Assembly (NCBI RefSeq): GCF_017743935.1
Contig: NZ_JAGHRE010000005.1
Coordinates: 124,001-188,000 of the forward strand
Length of the DNA: 64,000 nt
Origin: Tropicibacter sp. R16_0
GTDB lineage: Bacteria > Pseudomonadota > Alphaproteobacteria > Rhodobacterales > Rhodobacteraceae
Direction: 5' to 3'
Made by a program: the position numbers and the translations under genes. Shown one piece after another: positions 32,898-44,327 of the stretch. Under the pieces are notes generated by a model. It was not told the origin of the DNA, did not search any database, and saw only the letters and a list, made by a program, of their open reading frames with translations. Numbering within the stretch: position 1 is the stretch's first letter; every line of letters starts with the position of its first letter.

Positions 32898-33794
32898 TTA
32901 TTCTGCAGGCGGGGTGTCTTTGCGGTATTTGGGCTGCCAGCCCGGCGGGCCAAAGAACACACCCAACTTGTTCATGAACCCCGGCATGTTCCACACATCC
33001 GCCGCAAGTCGCGTGAACCCGTGGAAGAAAGCTACAAAGGGATTGATCGAGTCGATCGGTTTGACCAGGCCATAGACCACCTCTTCTTCTTCCTCTTCAA
33101 AGGTGCCGAACATGCGGTCCCAGATGATGAAGATCCCGGCATAGTTCTTGTCCAGGTATTTGGGGTTCGATCCATGATGGACACGGTGATGCGACGGCGT
33201 GTTCATGATCATCTCGATCGGTTTCCACAGCTTGCCGATCACCTCGGTGTGCAGCGCCGTCTGATACAGCTGCACCAGAAGTTCGACCACCAGGATCAGG
33301 ATCGGGTTGAAGCCCAGCAACACCAGCGGGAGATGGAAGAACAGCGGCCAAAACCCGTCCAGAGGCCCGTGGCGATACGCCACCGAGATATTGAAGAAGG
33401 GCGAGCTGTGATGCACCGAATGGGTGGCCCACAGGAAGTTGATCCGGTGCAGGATACGGTGCTCCCAATAATAGGCCAAATCGGCAAGCACCAAGGCAAT
33501 CAGGAACGTGGCCCAGGTTGTCGGGATTTCAAACACCGCAAACTGTGCGGCATAGAAATAGGCGCCGACATAAAACGCAGCCATGCCCAGAAAGGTGATA
33601 CCGATGAAGAAAGCCAGGGTGATGAAGTTGGTCACCGTGTCACCAACCATTTCCCAGTTCAGCCGTTTGACCACTGCATAACGGATCAGCTCAAACGCCA
33701 AAAAGGCCAGAGCGAAGACCAGGAACCATTCATCAATCAGGGTTTCCAAATGCGTCAGCTGAAAGTCGCTGATATATTGGCTAAGGAAGTCCAT
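32898..33794 (-). CDS. Sterol-desaturase-family membrane di-iron hydroxylase
   Basis: A 298-residue membrane protein with the histidine boxes of the fatty-acid hydroxylase/sterol desaturase superfamily: EHRILHR, HSVHHSS and HRVHHG, which bind a di-iron centre. Four or more membrane helices surround the boxes. Substrates in the family include carotenoids, fatty acids and sphingolipids; none can be named. A run of six glutamates (FEEEEEEVVYG) follows the last box. It leads the DUF2141 gene in a two-gene unit. Confidence 0.82.
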   Translation of the reverse strand: MDFLSQYISDFQLTHLETLIDEWFLVFALAFLAFELIRYAVVKRLNWEMVGDTVTNFITLAFFIGITFLGMAAFYVGAYFYAAQFAVFEIPTTWATFLIALVLADLAYYWEHRILHRINFLWATHSVHHSSPFFNISVAYRHGPLDGFWPLFFHLPLVLLGFNPILILVVELLVQLYQTALHTEVIGKLWKPIEMIMNTPSHHRVHHGSNPKYLDKNYAGIFIIWDRMFGTFEEEEEEVVYGLVKPIDSINPFVAFFHGFTRLAADVWNMPGFMNKLGVFFGPPGWQPKYRKDTPPAE

Positions 33795-35167
<1,373 letters not shown>

Positions 35168-35242
35168 GGGGCGCACCCTTTAGGGCACGGTATGGTGCAT
35201 CGGCCCTAACTCAGGACCAAACGCGCGCCGAAAGGGAGTCTC

Positions 35243-36157
35243 GTGGCCAAGGACCGTTCACAGCGCGAAGACTACACTGCCCCACTGCGCAGACTGTTGC
35301 TTGGGGCTTTGTTGTTGTGTTTGCTGGGGATTTTCCTGGTCTGGCGGATCGACAGCCCACGTGTTGAACGGTTTCGTGCCCAAGTCACCGACAAGGTCGT
35401 GCCTTCGATGGAATGGGCCATGGTCCCTGTTACGGCCACCATCAACCTGTTCCGCGATTTCCAAAGCTATCAGCGTTTGAGCGAGCAGAACCGCGAACTG
35501 CGCAGCGAGTTGCGTCAGATGCGCGCCTGGAAAGAGGCGGCGCTTCAATTGGAACAGGAAAACGCCCGCCTGTTGGACCTGAACAATGTGCGCCTTGACC
35601 CACAGCTGACCTACGTGACTGGCGTTGTGATGGCCGACAGCGGCTCGCCCTTCCGGCAATCGGTGCTGCTGAATGTCGGTGCCCGCGATGGCATCGTTGA
35701 TGGCTGGGCCGCAATGGACGGTATCGGGCTTGTGGGCAGGATCTCGGGCGTTGGCCAAAACACGGCGCGGGTCATTTTGTTGACCGATGCGGCCAGTTCG
35801 ATCCCCGCCACGATCCAACCCTCGGGCCAGACCGCGCTGATTGCGGGCGACAACACCGCCGCGCCCGTGCTGGACTTTCTGGAGAACCGCGAGTTGGTGC
35901 GGGCTGGTGACCGTGTAATCACCTCGGGCGATGGTGGCGTGTTTCCGGCGGGCCTTTTGATCGGGCAAATCGCCCAGGACCCGTCAGGCCGGTTGCGAGT
36001 GCGTCTGTCAGCCGACTATGAGCGATTGGAATTCCTGCGTGTGATCAGACACTTGGGCAACGAACAGATCGGCACGCCCGGGAACATCGTGACCACCGAC
36101 CCGGTGGACGATGGCGCGGTCCAAGTGGTTGAGGATGAGGAGGTCGTTGATGGATAA
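35243..36157 (+). CDS. mreC: Rod shape-determining protein MreC
   Basis: A 304-residue periplasmic scaffold with one N-terminal membrane helix (about 15-35), a coiled coil (about 75-105, rich in QNRELRSELRQMR) and a beta-rich domain. It links MreB and PBP2. The GTG start has AAAGGGAG upstream. The last eight bases overlap mreD. Confidence 0.93.
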   Translation: MAKDRSQREDYTAPLRRLLLGALLLCLLGIFLVWRIDSPRVERFRAQVTDKVVPSMEWAMVPVTATINLFRDFQSYQRLSEQNRELRSELRQMRAWKEAALQLEQENARLLDLNNVRLDPQLTYVTGVVMADSGSPFRQSVLLNVGARDGIVDGWAAMDGIGLVGRISGVGQNTARVILLTDAASSIPATIQPSGQTALIAGDNTAAPVLDFLENRELVRAGDRVITSGDGGVFPAGLLIGQIAQDPSGRLRVRLSADYERLEFLRVIRHLGNEQIGTPGNIVTTDPVDDGAVQVVEDEEVVDG

Positions 36158-36689
36158 CCTGTCGACCTCTCGTATCTGGACCATGCGCCTGATGTATGTG
36201 GGCCTGGCGCTGGTCATCCTGTTCTTTCATCTGTTGCCCTTGAACACCCTTCCCAGCCGGTGGGCCCCACCGGATCTATTGATCGCCTTCACCTTTGCCT
36301 GGACGCTCAGGCGCCCGGACTATGTGCCGGTCCTGCTGATAGCCGCAGTCATGCTGGTCATGGACTTCATGCTGCAGCGCCCGCCCGGGCTGTTGTCGGC
36401 TTTGGTCGTGGCTGGGGTTGCCTATCTGCGCAACTGGTCTGCGGGTTTGAGTGACGCAAGTTTTCTGGGCGAATGGGCCTCGGTCGGATTGGTTTTGGTG
36501 TCGATCATGGTGCTGAACCGCTTGATCCTGGGCCTAACAGCCGTTGAACAGGCCCCTTTGTGGCTTGTACTGATCCAGCTTGTCCTGACGATTGTGATCT
36601 ACCCGCTGGTTGCCTTCATCAGTCAGAACCTTCTTGGCGTCCGCAAACTGACACCAGCGGACGTGGACATCTTGGGAGGTCGCTCATGA
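36150..36689 (+). CDS. mreD: Rod shape-determining protein MreD
   Basis: A 179-residue inner-membrane protein with about five helices. It begins inside the end of mreC, with GAGGAGG seven bases before the ATG, and its stop overlaps the mrdA start, so the operon is translationally coupled. MreD is poorly conserved and is assigned mainly by hydropathy and position. Confidence 0.88.
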   Translation: MDNLSTSRIWTMRLMYVGLALVILFFHLLPLNTLPSRWAPPDLLIAFTFAWTLRRPDYVPVLLIAAVMLVMDFMLQRPPGLLSALVVAGVAYLRNWSAGLSDASFLGEWASVGLVLVSIMVLNRLILGLTAVEQAPLWLVLIQLVLTIVIYPLVAFISQNLLGVRKLTPADVDILGGRS

Positions 36690-38632
36690 AACGCCCACCC
36701 CGCGACGTCGAAGGCACCCATCGCAAGCTGACCCGCCGCGCGCTGCTGTTGGGGGGAATTCAGGCCGCGTTCATCGGCGGGCTGGCCATGCGCATGCGGT
36801 ACATGCAGGTCGATCAGGCTGACCAGTTCCGTCTGCTGGCCGAGGAAAACCGCGTCAACATCCGCCTGATCCCCCCCACCCGAGGCGAGGTCTTTGATCG
36901 GAATGGCGCGATCCTGGGCCAGAACATCCCGCTCTACCGCATCATCATCGTGCGCGAGGATGCTGGCGATGTGGACAAGGTGATCAGTGATCTGTCGAAA
37001 CTTGTCGCCCTGGATCCGGAAGAGGTTGAACGCGCCCGCGCCGAGATGCGTCGCTCGCCGCCCTTCCTGCCCGTCACCCTGGCCGAACGTGTCACATGGG
37101 ACGATATCTCCAAGGTCGCGGTCAACGCCCCGGCCCTGCCGGGTATCACGCCTGAGGTCGGCCTGACCCGCGTCTACCCGCAAGGCCCTGATTTCGCACA
37201 TGTCCTGGGCTATGTCGGCCCAGTCAGCGATTATGACTTGAGCCAGATCGAAGACCCTGAACCGGTGCTGCGCATACCGCGCTTTCAGATCGGCAAGGTC
37301 GGGGTCGAAGCCAAGCGCGAAAGACAGCTGCGCGGCAAGGCCGGCGCCAAGCGGGTCGAGGTGAACGCCACCGGCCGCGTCATGCGTGAGTTGGACCGCC
37401 GCGAAGGTCAACAGGGTGCGGACCTGCAGCTTTCGGTCGACGCAGATTTGCAGGAATACGTACAGGCCCGCCTTGGCAACGAAAGCGCCAGTGCCGTCGT
37501 GATCGACTGCGACACTGGGGATCTGCGCGCGATCTCCTCTGCGCCGTCCTTCGATCCCAACCTGTTTGTGCGGGGCATCTCGGTCGCGGACTATCGCGCC
37601 TTGACCGAGGACAAGTATCGCCCGCTGGCCAACAAAACGGTTCAGGGCACCTATCCGCCCGGTTCGACCTTCAAGATGATCACAGCATTGGCGGCTCTGG
37701 AGGCCGGGATCGTCGGTCCCGACGACACCGTGTACTGCCCCGGTTACCTGGAGGTCGGAAGCCGCAGGTTCCACTGTTGGAAACGGGGCGGTCACGGGCA
37801 TGTGGACTTGCTCAATTCGCTCAAGCGCAGCTGCGACGTCTATTACTACGACGTGGCGCTGAAGGTCGGGATCGATCGGATTTCCGAGATGGCCAAGAAA
37901 TTTGGCCTAGGTGTGCGACACGATCTGCCAATGTCTGCCGTGGCCAGCGGGTTGGCCCCCAACCGCGACTGGAAATCCCGCGTGCATGGACAGGATTGGC
38001 TGGTGGGGGACACCGCCAATGCCTCAATCGGCCAAGGATACATGTTGGCCTCGCCGCTGCAACTGGCCGTCATGACCGCGCGGCTTGCCACCGGGCGCAG
38101 CGTGTCGCCGCGTCTGGTCAAATCCATCAATGGGGTCGATCAGACTTCGGGCGCGGGTGAGACAATCGACGTCAACGAAAACAACCTGCGCAAGCTGCGC
38201 CGCGCGATGTTTTCGGTCAGCAACGATCGTCGCGGCACGGCTTATGGCAGCCGCATCATCGACGATGCGTTCCGCTTGGCAGGCAAGACCGGCACCAGCC
38301 AGGTCCGCAACATCACCGCCGCCGAGCGCGCAGCCGGCGTGATCCGAAACGCAGATCTGCCGTGGGAACGCCGCGACCACGCGCTGTTTGTTTGCTTTGC
38401 GCCCTACGACAATCCGAAATACGCTGTTTCGGTGGTAGTTGAACACGGTGGTGGAGGGTCCAAGGCGGCGGCCCCGGTCGCGCGGGACATCATGTTGCAG
38501 GCACTGTTCAACGGCACCCCACCGCTCGAGGCATATCCCCGCAAGGACCGCAGCCGCATCGAAGCCCAACAAGAGCGCATGAAACGCGAACGCCGTCCCC
38601 GCGCCCGGACCGACGGAAAGGACCGTGCATGA
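36686..38632 (+). CDS. mrdA: Penicillin-binding protein 2
   Basis: A 648-residue class B transpeptidase of the elongasome. One N-terminal membrane helix is followed by the dimerisation domain (RGEVFDRNG) and the transpeptidase domain with STFK (YPPGSTFKMI), SCD and KTG (AGKTGTSQ). It cross-links glycan strands made by its partner RodA, encoded next. Confidence 0.94.
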   Translation: MKRPPRDVEGTHRKLTRRALLLGGIQAAFIGGLAMRMRYMQVDQADQFRLLAEENRVNIRLIPPTRGEVFDRNGAILGQNIPLYRIIIVREDAGDVDKVISDLSKLVALDPEEVERARAEMRRSPPFLPVTLAERVTWDDISKVAVNAPALPGITPEVGLTRVYPQGPDFAHVLGYVGPVSDYDLSQIEDPEPVLRIPRFQIGKVGVEAKRERQLRGKAGAKRVEVNATGRVMRELDRREGQQGADLQLSVDADLQEYVQARLGNESASAVVIDCDTGDLRAISSAPSFDPNLFVRGISVADYRALTEDKYRPLANKTVQGTYPPGSTFKMITALAALEAGIVGPDDTVYCPGYLEVGSRRFHCWKRGGHGHVDLLNSLKRSCDVYYYDVALKVGIDRISEMAKKFGLGVRHDLPMSAVASGLAPNRDWKSRVHGQDWLVGDTANASIGQGYMLASPLQLAVMTARLATGRSVSPRLVKSINGVDQTSGAGETIDVNENNLRKLRRAMFSVSNDRRGTAYGSRIIDDAFRLAGKTGTSQVRNITAAERAAGVIRNADLPWERRDHALFVCFAPYDNPKYAVSVVVEHGGGGSKAAAPVARDIMLQALFNGTPPLEAYPRKDRSRIEAQQERMKRERRPRARTDGKDRA

Positions 38633-39777
38633 GCTATCTCGAGTATACGGTCAAATCCACGCCCACCGGTCTGCGTAAGGTGTTCTACATGAACTGGGCG
38701 TTGACCGTGCTGCTGATCAGTGTGGCTGGCGTTGGCTTCCTGATGCTCTATTCCGTGGCCGGTGGGTCATTCTCGCCCTGGGCCGAGCCACAGATGAAGC
38801 GGTTTGCGCTTGGGCTGGCCGTGATGATGTTTGTGGCGATGGTGCCAATCTGGTTTTGGCGCAACATGGCGGTGGTGGCCTATCTGATCTCGATCGTACT
38901 CTTGATCGCGGTCGAGTTTTTTGGTGCCGTCGGCATGGGCGCGCAACGCTGGATCGACATCGGCTTCATGCGGTTACAGCCATCCGAGTTGATGAAGATT
39001 ACCCTGGTGATGCTGTTGGCCGCCTATTACGACTGGCTGCCCGGCAACAAGACCTCACGCCCGTTCTGGGTGCTGGTGCCTGTGGTGATGATCCTGTTCC
39101 CGACCTTTCTGGTGCTGCGGCAACCGGATCTGGGCACCTCGATCCTGCTGATGACCGCAGGCGGCGGGCTGATGTTTCTGGCCGGTGTGCATTGGGCCTA
39201 TTTCGCCGCGGTCATCGCAGCAGGCGTTGGCCTGGTCACCGCCGTGTTCCAGAGCCGCGGAACCGACTGGCAGCTGCTGAAGAACTATCAATACCGTCGG
39301 ATCGACACGTTTCTCGACCCGTCTTCGGACCCGCTTGGCGCGGGTTATCACATCACCCAATCCAAAATCGCACTTGGCTCGGGCGGCTGGACTGGGCGTG
39401 GCTTCATGCAAGGCACGCAGTCCCGGCTGAACTTCCTGCCCGAGAAGCACACCGATTTCATCTTCACAACTCTGGCGGAAGAGTTCGGTTTTGTCGGCGG
39501 GTTTTCCCTGCTTGGCCTCTATAGCCTGATCATCCTTTTTTGCATTGTCACGGCGCTTGCTACCAAAGATCGGTTCTCGTCCCTGGTTACATTGGGCATT
39601 TCCATCAATTTCTTCCTGTTTTTTGCCGTCAACATGTCGATGGTCATGGGGCTGGCACCCGTTGTGGGCGTGCCGCTGCCGATGGTCAGCTATGGCGGGT
39701 CTGCCATGCTGGTGCTGATGGTGGCCTTTGGCCTGGTGCAAAGCGCGCATATTCACCGACCTCGCTTGGGATCCTGA
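38629..39777 (+). CDS. rodA: Peptidoglycan glycosyltransferase RodA
   Basis: A 382-residue SEDS-family membrane protein with about ten helices that polymerises lipid II in the lateral wall. Conserved elements include the RWIDIGFMRLQPSELMK segment and PEKHTDFIF. It overlaps mrdA by four bases (ATGA) and completes the elongation operon. Confidence 0.94.
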   Translation: MSYLEYTVKSTPTGLRKVFYMNWALTVLLISVAGVGFLMLYSVAGGSFSPWAEPQMKRFALGLAVMMFVAMVPIWFWRNMAVVAYLISIVLLIAVEFFGAVGMGAQRWIDIGFMRLQPSELMKITLVMLLAAYYDWLPGNKTSRPFWVLVPVVMILFPTFLVLRQPDLGTSILLMTAGGGLMFLAGVHWAYFAAVIAAGVGLVTAVFQSRGTDWQLLKNYQYRRIDTFLDPSSDPLGAGYHITQSKIALGSGGWTGRGFMQGTQSRLNFLPEKHTDFIFTTLAEEFGFVGGFSLLGLYSLIILFCIVTALATKDRFSSLVTLGISINFFLFFAVNMSMVMGLAPVVGVPLPMVSYGGSAMLVLMVAFGLVQSAHIHRPRLGS

Positions 39778-39781
39778 CATC

Positions 39782-40714
39782 ATGACGACAAACATCCTGT
39801 TCGCCGCCAAGGCCGAACGCTGGACGACCTATGAGCAGCCTTTGACCAAATCCTTGACGGACGCGGGGATCGACTTTGATCTGCGCACCGAATTTGCGCC
39901 AGAGGAGGTGGATTACATCGTCTATGCCCCCAACAGCGAGGTGCAGGATTTCACGCCCTACACCCGGCTGCGCGCGGTCCTGAACCTGTGGGCCGGGGTC
40001 GAGGACGTGGTGGGCAACGAGACGCTCAAGGTGCCGCTGACCCGAATGGTGGATCACGGGCTTACACAAGGCATGATCGAATGGGTGATGGGACACACCC
40101 TGCGGTATCATCTTGGGATCGATGGGCATATTCTCGGCCAGGATGGGGTTTGGCGCAATGAGGCTCCGCCACTTGCGCAGGACCGCAAGGTCACCGTTCT
40201 GGGTCTGGGCGCCTTGGGGGCAGCCGTAGCGCAGGCCCTTGCCGGTTTGGGTTTTGATGTCACAGGGTGGAGCCGATCCGCCAAAGAGATCGACGGCGTC
40301 CGCTGTGAAAGCGGGTCAAAGGGGCTGCGTGCAGCGCTGTCCAAGGCACAAATCGTGGTGCTTTTGCTTCCGAACACACCCGCAACCGAAAATACGTTGA
40401 ACGCAGACACGCTGGCGCTGATGCCACGTGGCGCCTGCGTCATCAACCCGGGCAGGGGGCCGCTGATCGACGACGACGCCTTGCTCGCGGCCTTGGACAG
40501 CGGCCAGGTCGCTCATGCGACCCTCGATGTGTTCCGCATCGAGCCCTTGCCCGCCGAGCACCCCTATTGGGCGCATCCTTTGGTGACAGTGACGCCGCAT
40601 ATCGCATCCGAAACCCGCGCAACCACCGCCAGTCAGGTCATCGCAGAGAACATCCGCCGCGACCTAGGCGGCGAGCCTTTGCTGCATGTCGTGGATCGAT
40701 CCCTCGGGTACTAA
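39782..40714 (+). CDS. Glyoxylate/hydroxypyruvate reductase-type D-2-hydroxyacid dehydrogenase
   Basis: A 310-residue NAD(P)-dependent reductase of the GhrA group. The nucleotide-binding motif is LGLGALGAAVAQALAGLGF and the catalytic Arg-Glu-His are in NPGRGPLI, the IEPLP segment and TPHIAS. It probably reduces glyoxylate and hydroxypyruvate. The start lies four bases after the rodA stop, so it may be read from the same transcript although it has no link to wall growth. Confidence 0.85.
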   Translation: MTTNILFAAKAERWTTYEQPLTKSLTDAGIDFDLRTEFAPEEVDYIVYAPNSEVQDFTPYTRLRAVLNLWAGVEDVVGNETLKVPLTRMVDHGLTQGMIEWVMGHTLRYHLGIDGHILGQDGVWRNEAPPLAQDRKVTVLGLGALGAAVAQALAGLGFDVTGWSRSAKEIDGVRCESGSKGLRAALSKAQIVVLLLPNTPATENTLNADTLALMPRGACVINPGRGPLIDDDALLAALDSGQVAHATLDVFRIEPLPAEHPYWAHPLVTVTPHIASETRATTASQVIAENIRRDLGGEPLLHVVDRSLGY

Positions 40715-40783
40715 CGCTTCGGCTCGGCTTCGGAGTTGCTCCCGCCCGTCGTCAATGCCCCTTGCGGGACATCTCCTCCCGTT

Positions 40784-40824
40784 GGGCCAGGCTCACAGGG
40801 GCTTTGCCCCTGTGAGCCTGGCCC
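40784..40824. terminator. Strong 19-bp hairpin between convergent genes
   Basis: A perfect 19-base stem with a TTT loop lies between the reductase and M3 peptidase genes. A bidirectional role is likely; the T-run is missing on both sides. Confidence 0.68.
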
Positions 40825-40863
40825 CCTGCCGTCCGCAGGACGCAAGGCCGATAGGCCGCGCAG

Positions 40864-42879
40864 TTAGGCCGCGATGAGCCCACGTCCTTTGAGCAGCGCC
40901 CCTACCTCGGGCAACTTGCCCCGGAACGCCAAGTAGAGCTCCTCGGCCTCACGCGAGCCACCAGTGGACAGGATGTGCGTCTCAAGCGCTTTGGCCCGCT
41001 CCGCGTCGAATGCGCCACCGGCCTCTTCAAAGGCGGCAAAGGCATCCGCATCCATCACTTCGGACCACATGTAGCTGTAGTAGGCCGAGCTATAGCCGTC
41101 GCCCGCAAAGACATGGGCGAACTGCGGGGTCGCGTGACGCATGCCGATGGCGTGCGGCATGCCGATCTGTTCCAGAACCTCGCCCTGTTTTGCCATCGGA
41201 TCCGCAGGGGCTGCGCCGTCGTGAAACTCCAGATCCACCAATGCAGACGCCACATATTCCACCGTCTGGAACCCCATGTCGAAGTTCGCGGCCTTGAGCA
41301 CCTTGTCCAACATTTCTTGCGGCATGGGTGCGCCAGTTTCAGCGTGTGTGGCAAACTCGGCCAGAACCTCGGGCACCTCGAGCCAGTGTTCATAAAGCTG
41401 GCTGGGCAATTCGACAAAGTCCCGCGCGACAGAGGTGCCCGAGATGCTTTCATAAGTCACATTCGACAGCATCTGGTGCAGGGCATGGCCAAACTCGTGA
41501 AACAACGTGCGGGCGTCGTCATAGGACAAGAGCGCCGGATCGCCTTTGGCGAAGTTGCAGACGTTGATCACGATGGGCGCTTGCTCCTTCGGGAACTTGA
41601 ACTGCGCGCGCATGGCGCTGCACCAAGCGCCAGAGCGTTTGGAGCCGCGGGCGAAATAGTCACCGATGAACACCGCGACATGCTTGCCGTTGCGGGTCAC
41701 CTCCCATGCGCGGCAGTCTTCATGGTAGAGCGGGATGTCGAGCGGGGCAAAGTCCAGGCCAAACAGACGGTTTGCGCAAGAAAAAGACGCCTCGATCATG
41801 CGGTCGAGCTGCAGATAAGGCTTGAGCTCAGCCTCATCCAGATCGTGTTCGGCCTTGCGACGCTTTTCCGCGTAGTAGCGCCAATCCCAGGCTTCGAGCG
41901 GGCCGTTGATGCCGTCGGCCTGCATCATCTGCGTCATGGTTTCCGCGTCCACATCCGCCTGTGCCTTGGCGGGTTCCCAGACCTGCATCAGCAACTCACG
42001 CACCCGCTCGGGCGTGCGCGCCATTTCGGTTTCCAGCTTGTAGGCGGCGAAGTTGTCATAGCCCAAAAGCTGCGCGCGTTCCTCACGCAGTTTCAACGTC
42101 TCGGCCGCAATCTCGCGATTGTCCGTCTCGCCGCCGTTGGCGCCGCGCGCGGCCCAGGCCTTATAGGCCACCTCGCGCAGGTCGCGGCGGGGCGAGAATT
42201 GCAGGAAGGGCACGATGATCGAACGCGACAGGGTAACGACAGGGCCATCAACGTCCTTCTCGGCCCCAGCGGCGCGAGCTGCATCCACGACAAAGTCGGG
42301 CAGCCCCTCAAGATCATCCTCGGACAGCTCCATGAACCATTCTCGTTCGTCCGCCAGCAGGTTCTGGGTGAATGATGTGCCAAGAGTAGCGAGCCGCGCC
42401 TTGATGTCCTGCATGCGCGTATCGTCCTCGCCCTCGAGGGCGGCACCGGCGCGGACAAAGCCACGATGGGTCAGCATCAGGACACGGGACTGCTCTGACG
42501 TCAGGGACAGATCATCTTTGCCCGCCCAGAGGTCCGCCACCCGGCGGAACAGCGCCTTGTTCGATGAAATCGCCGAAAAATGTGCCGCCAGCTTTGGTGA
42601 GAAATCGCGCTGCAACTCTTCGCGCTTGGGGTTGCTGTCGGCACCCGCGACGGTGAAGAACACCGAGAGCACCTTGTCGAGCGCTTCGCCCGCCGCCTCC
42701 ATTGCGCCGATGGTGTTGTCGAAATCAGGTGTTTCGGTGTTGTTGGCTATGGCCTCGATCTGCTCGAGATGGGCTGTCAGCGCGGTGTCCAGAGCGGGGG
42801 CAAAATCATCATCGCTGATGGCGTCGAACGGGGCGATTTCAAAAGGGGTTTGCCACGCGGCAAGGATCGGGTTGGTCAT
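40864..42879 (-). CDS. M3-family oligopeptidase (oligopeptidase A/Dcp type)
   Basis: A 671-residue cytoplasmic zinc metallopeptidase that degrades peptides left by proteases. The zinc motif HEFGH lies in TLFHEFGHALHQML, with the downstream third-ligand region characteristic of the family. AAAGGAGA precedes the chosen ATG by eight bases; a much longer in-frame extension upstream is not coding. OpdA and Dcp cannot be told apart by eye. Confidence 0.92.
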   Translation of the reverse strand: MTNPILAAWQTPFEIAPFDAISDDDFAPALDTALTAHLEQIEAIANNTETPDFDNTIGAMEAAGEALDKVLSVFFTVAGADSNPKREELQRDFSPKLAAHFSAISSNKALFRRVADLWAGKDDLSLTSEQSRVLMLTHRGFVRAGAALEGEDDTRMQDIKARLATLGTSFTQNLLADEREWFMELSEDDLEGLPDFVVDAARAAGAEKDVDGPVVTLSRSIIVPFLQFSPRRDLREVAYKAWAARGANGGETDNREIAAETLKLREERAQLLGYDNFAAYKLETEMARTPERVRELLMQVWEPAKAQADVDAETMTQMMQADGINGPLEAWDWRYYAEKRRKAEHDLDEAELKPYLQLDRMIEASFSCANRLFGLDFAPLDIPLYHEDCRAWEVTRNGKHVAVFIGDYFARGSKRSGAWCSAMRAQFKFPKEQAPIVINVCNFAKGDPALLSYDDARTLFHEFGHALHQMLSNVTYESISGTSVARDFVELPSQLYEHWLEVPEVLAEFATHAETGAPMPQEMLDKVLKAANFDMGFQTVEYVASALVDLEFHDGAAPADPMAKQGEVLEQIGMPHAIGMRHATPQFAHVFAGDGYSSAYYSYMWSEVMDADAFAAFEEAGGAFDAERAKALETHILSTGGSREAEELYLAFRGKLPEVGALLKGRGLIAA

Positions 42880-43020
42880 GGGGGTCTCCTTTGCGCTCAA
42901 GCTAGGATCGACCATGCCGATGGTCCAGAGGGCCTGTCGCGATTTGGCAAACTCTGTCGGTAAGCTTCTTGCCCGGTAAGCTATGCCCGCCCACTGTGAG
43001 CCGAAACATGGGAGAAGATC

Positions 43021-44235
43021 ATGACGCACCGAAACCGCCCCCTGGGTCCGATGACGCAAGCCATTCATGCAGGCGAAGGGCCAGATCCCGCGACGGGTGC
43101 CTCGGCCCCGCCGCTGCATATGTCATCAACCTTTGTTACCGATCAGGTGGCCGGGTTCTCGGCGCATGATCTGGAAAACGGTCCCGAGGGGTTTCTGTAC
43201 GCGCGGTGGGACAATCCGACCGTAGCGATGTTGGAAAAGAAGATCGCGGCGATGCAGGGGACCGAGGCCTGTTTGTGCACGGCCTCTGGCATGGCGGCCG
43301 CCACGGCGATCTTTCTGACTTTTTTGTCGGCGGGCGATCATGTGGTGGTCTCGGACGTGTCCTATGCCGGGGTCGCAGAACTGGCGCGCGAGACCCTGCC
43401 GCGTCTGGGGATCGAAGTAAGCACCGTCAACATGTCGGATCTGGAGGCGGTTGCAGGGGCAATTCGACCAAACACCCGGCTCATCCACACGGAAACACCG
43501 GTGAACCCCATCGGGCGGCTGACGGATCTGGCGGCGGTGTCGAAACTGGCGAAGGAAGCGGGCGCGTTGCATAGCTGCGATGCGACCTTTGCCTCGCCTT
43601 TGGGCATGGACACCGCTGGCTTGGGCGTGGATCTGACGATGCATTCGATCACCAAATACATCGGCGGACATGGTGATGCGGTTGGCGGGGCGGTTGCAGG
43701 TCGCGCAGATCTGATCGCCAAGATGCGGGCTGAGGCATCGATTCACCATGGGGGTATCCTGTCGCCCTTCAATGCCTGGCTGATTGCTCGCGGAGCCTCG
43801 ACCCTGCCTTTGCGAATGAAGGCGCATCAGGCGGGCGCGCAGGCGGTGGCGCAATGGCTGGAAAGCCATCCTGCGGTCACTCGTGTGATCTATCCGGGGC
43901 TGGCATCGCATCCGCAAGCGGAATTGGCGGCGCAGCAGATGTCGAACACCTCGGGCATGATCTCGTTTCAAGTGGGGGATGCGGCAGCGGGGCAGAGGAT
44001 TGCACAACAGATGATCGACCGCCTGCAAGTGATCCACTATGCGGTTTCGCTGGGTCATCACCGATCGCTGATTTTCTGGATGGAGACAGCGGGCCTGATG
44101 GAGACGTCATTCCGGTTGGAAGGTGCCCAATTGGACGCGTATCGCGCCTATGCGGGGGACGGGATTTTCCGTCTGTCGGTCGGGCTGGAAGACGCCGAGG
44201 ATCTGATTGCCGATCTGGATGTGGCTTTGTCTTAA
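43021..44235 (+). CDS. PLP-dependent trans-sulfuration enzyme
   Basis: A 404-residue enzyme of the cystathionine gamma-synthase/methionine gamma-lyase family. The lysine that binds pyridoxal phosphate is in HSITKYIGGHGDA, preceded by the LDLT-type segment VDLTMHS. The substrate could be cystathionine, methionine or O-acylhomoserine and is not decided. It is divergent from the M3 peptidase. Confidence 0.87.
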   Translation: MTHRNRPLGPMTQAIHAGEGPDPATGASAPPLHMSSTFVTDQVAGFSAHDLENGPEGFLYARWDNPTVAMLEKKIAAMQGTEACLCTASGMAAATAIFLTFLSAGDHVVVSDVSYAGVAELARETLPRLGIEVSTVNMSDLEAVAGAIRPNTRLIHTETPVNPIGRLTDLAAVSKLAKEAGALHSCDATFASPLGMDTAGLGVDLTMHSITKYIGGHGDAVGGAVAGRADLIAKMRAEASIHHGGILSPFNAWLIARGASTLPLRMKAHQAGAQAVAQWLESHPAVTRVIYPGLASHPQAELAAQQMSNTSGMISFQVGDAAAGQRIAQQMIDRLQVIHYAVSLGHHRSLIFWMETAGLMETSFRLEGAQLDAYRAYAGDGIFRLSVGLEDAEDLIADLDVALS

Positions 44236-44296
44236 CCGGGGGTGCTCCCGCCCCCGCGCAGGCATCAAAGATGCCCGCTGGCGGGGTTGGGCCGGG

Positions 44297-44319
44297 CCGC
44301 GCGCCTAAACGGCGCGCGG
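44297..44319. terminator. GC hairpin between convergent genes
   Basis: CCGCGCGCC and GGCGCGCGG form nine pairs with loop TAAAC, just before the stop codon of the convergent ThiF-like gene. No T-run. Confidence 0.55.
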
Positions 44320-44327
44320 CGGTTGCG

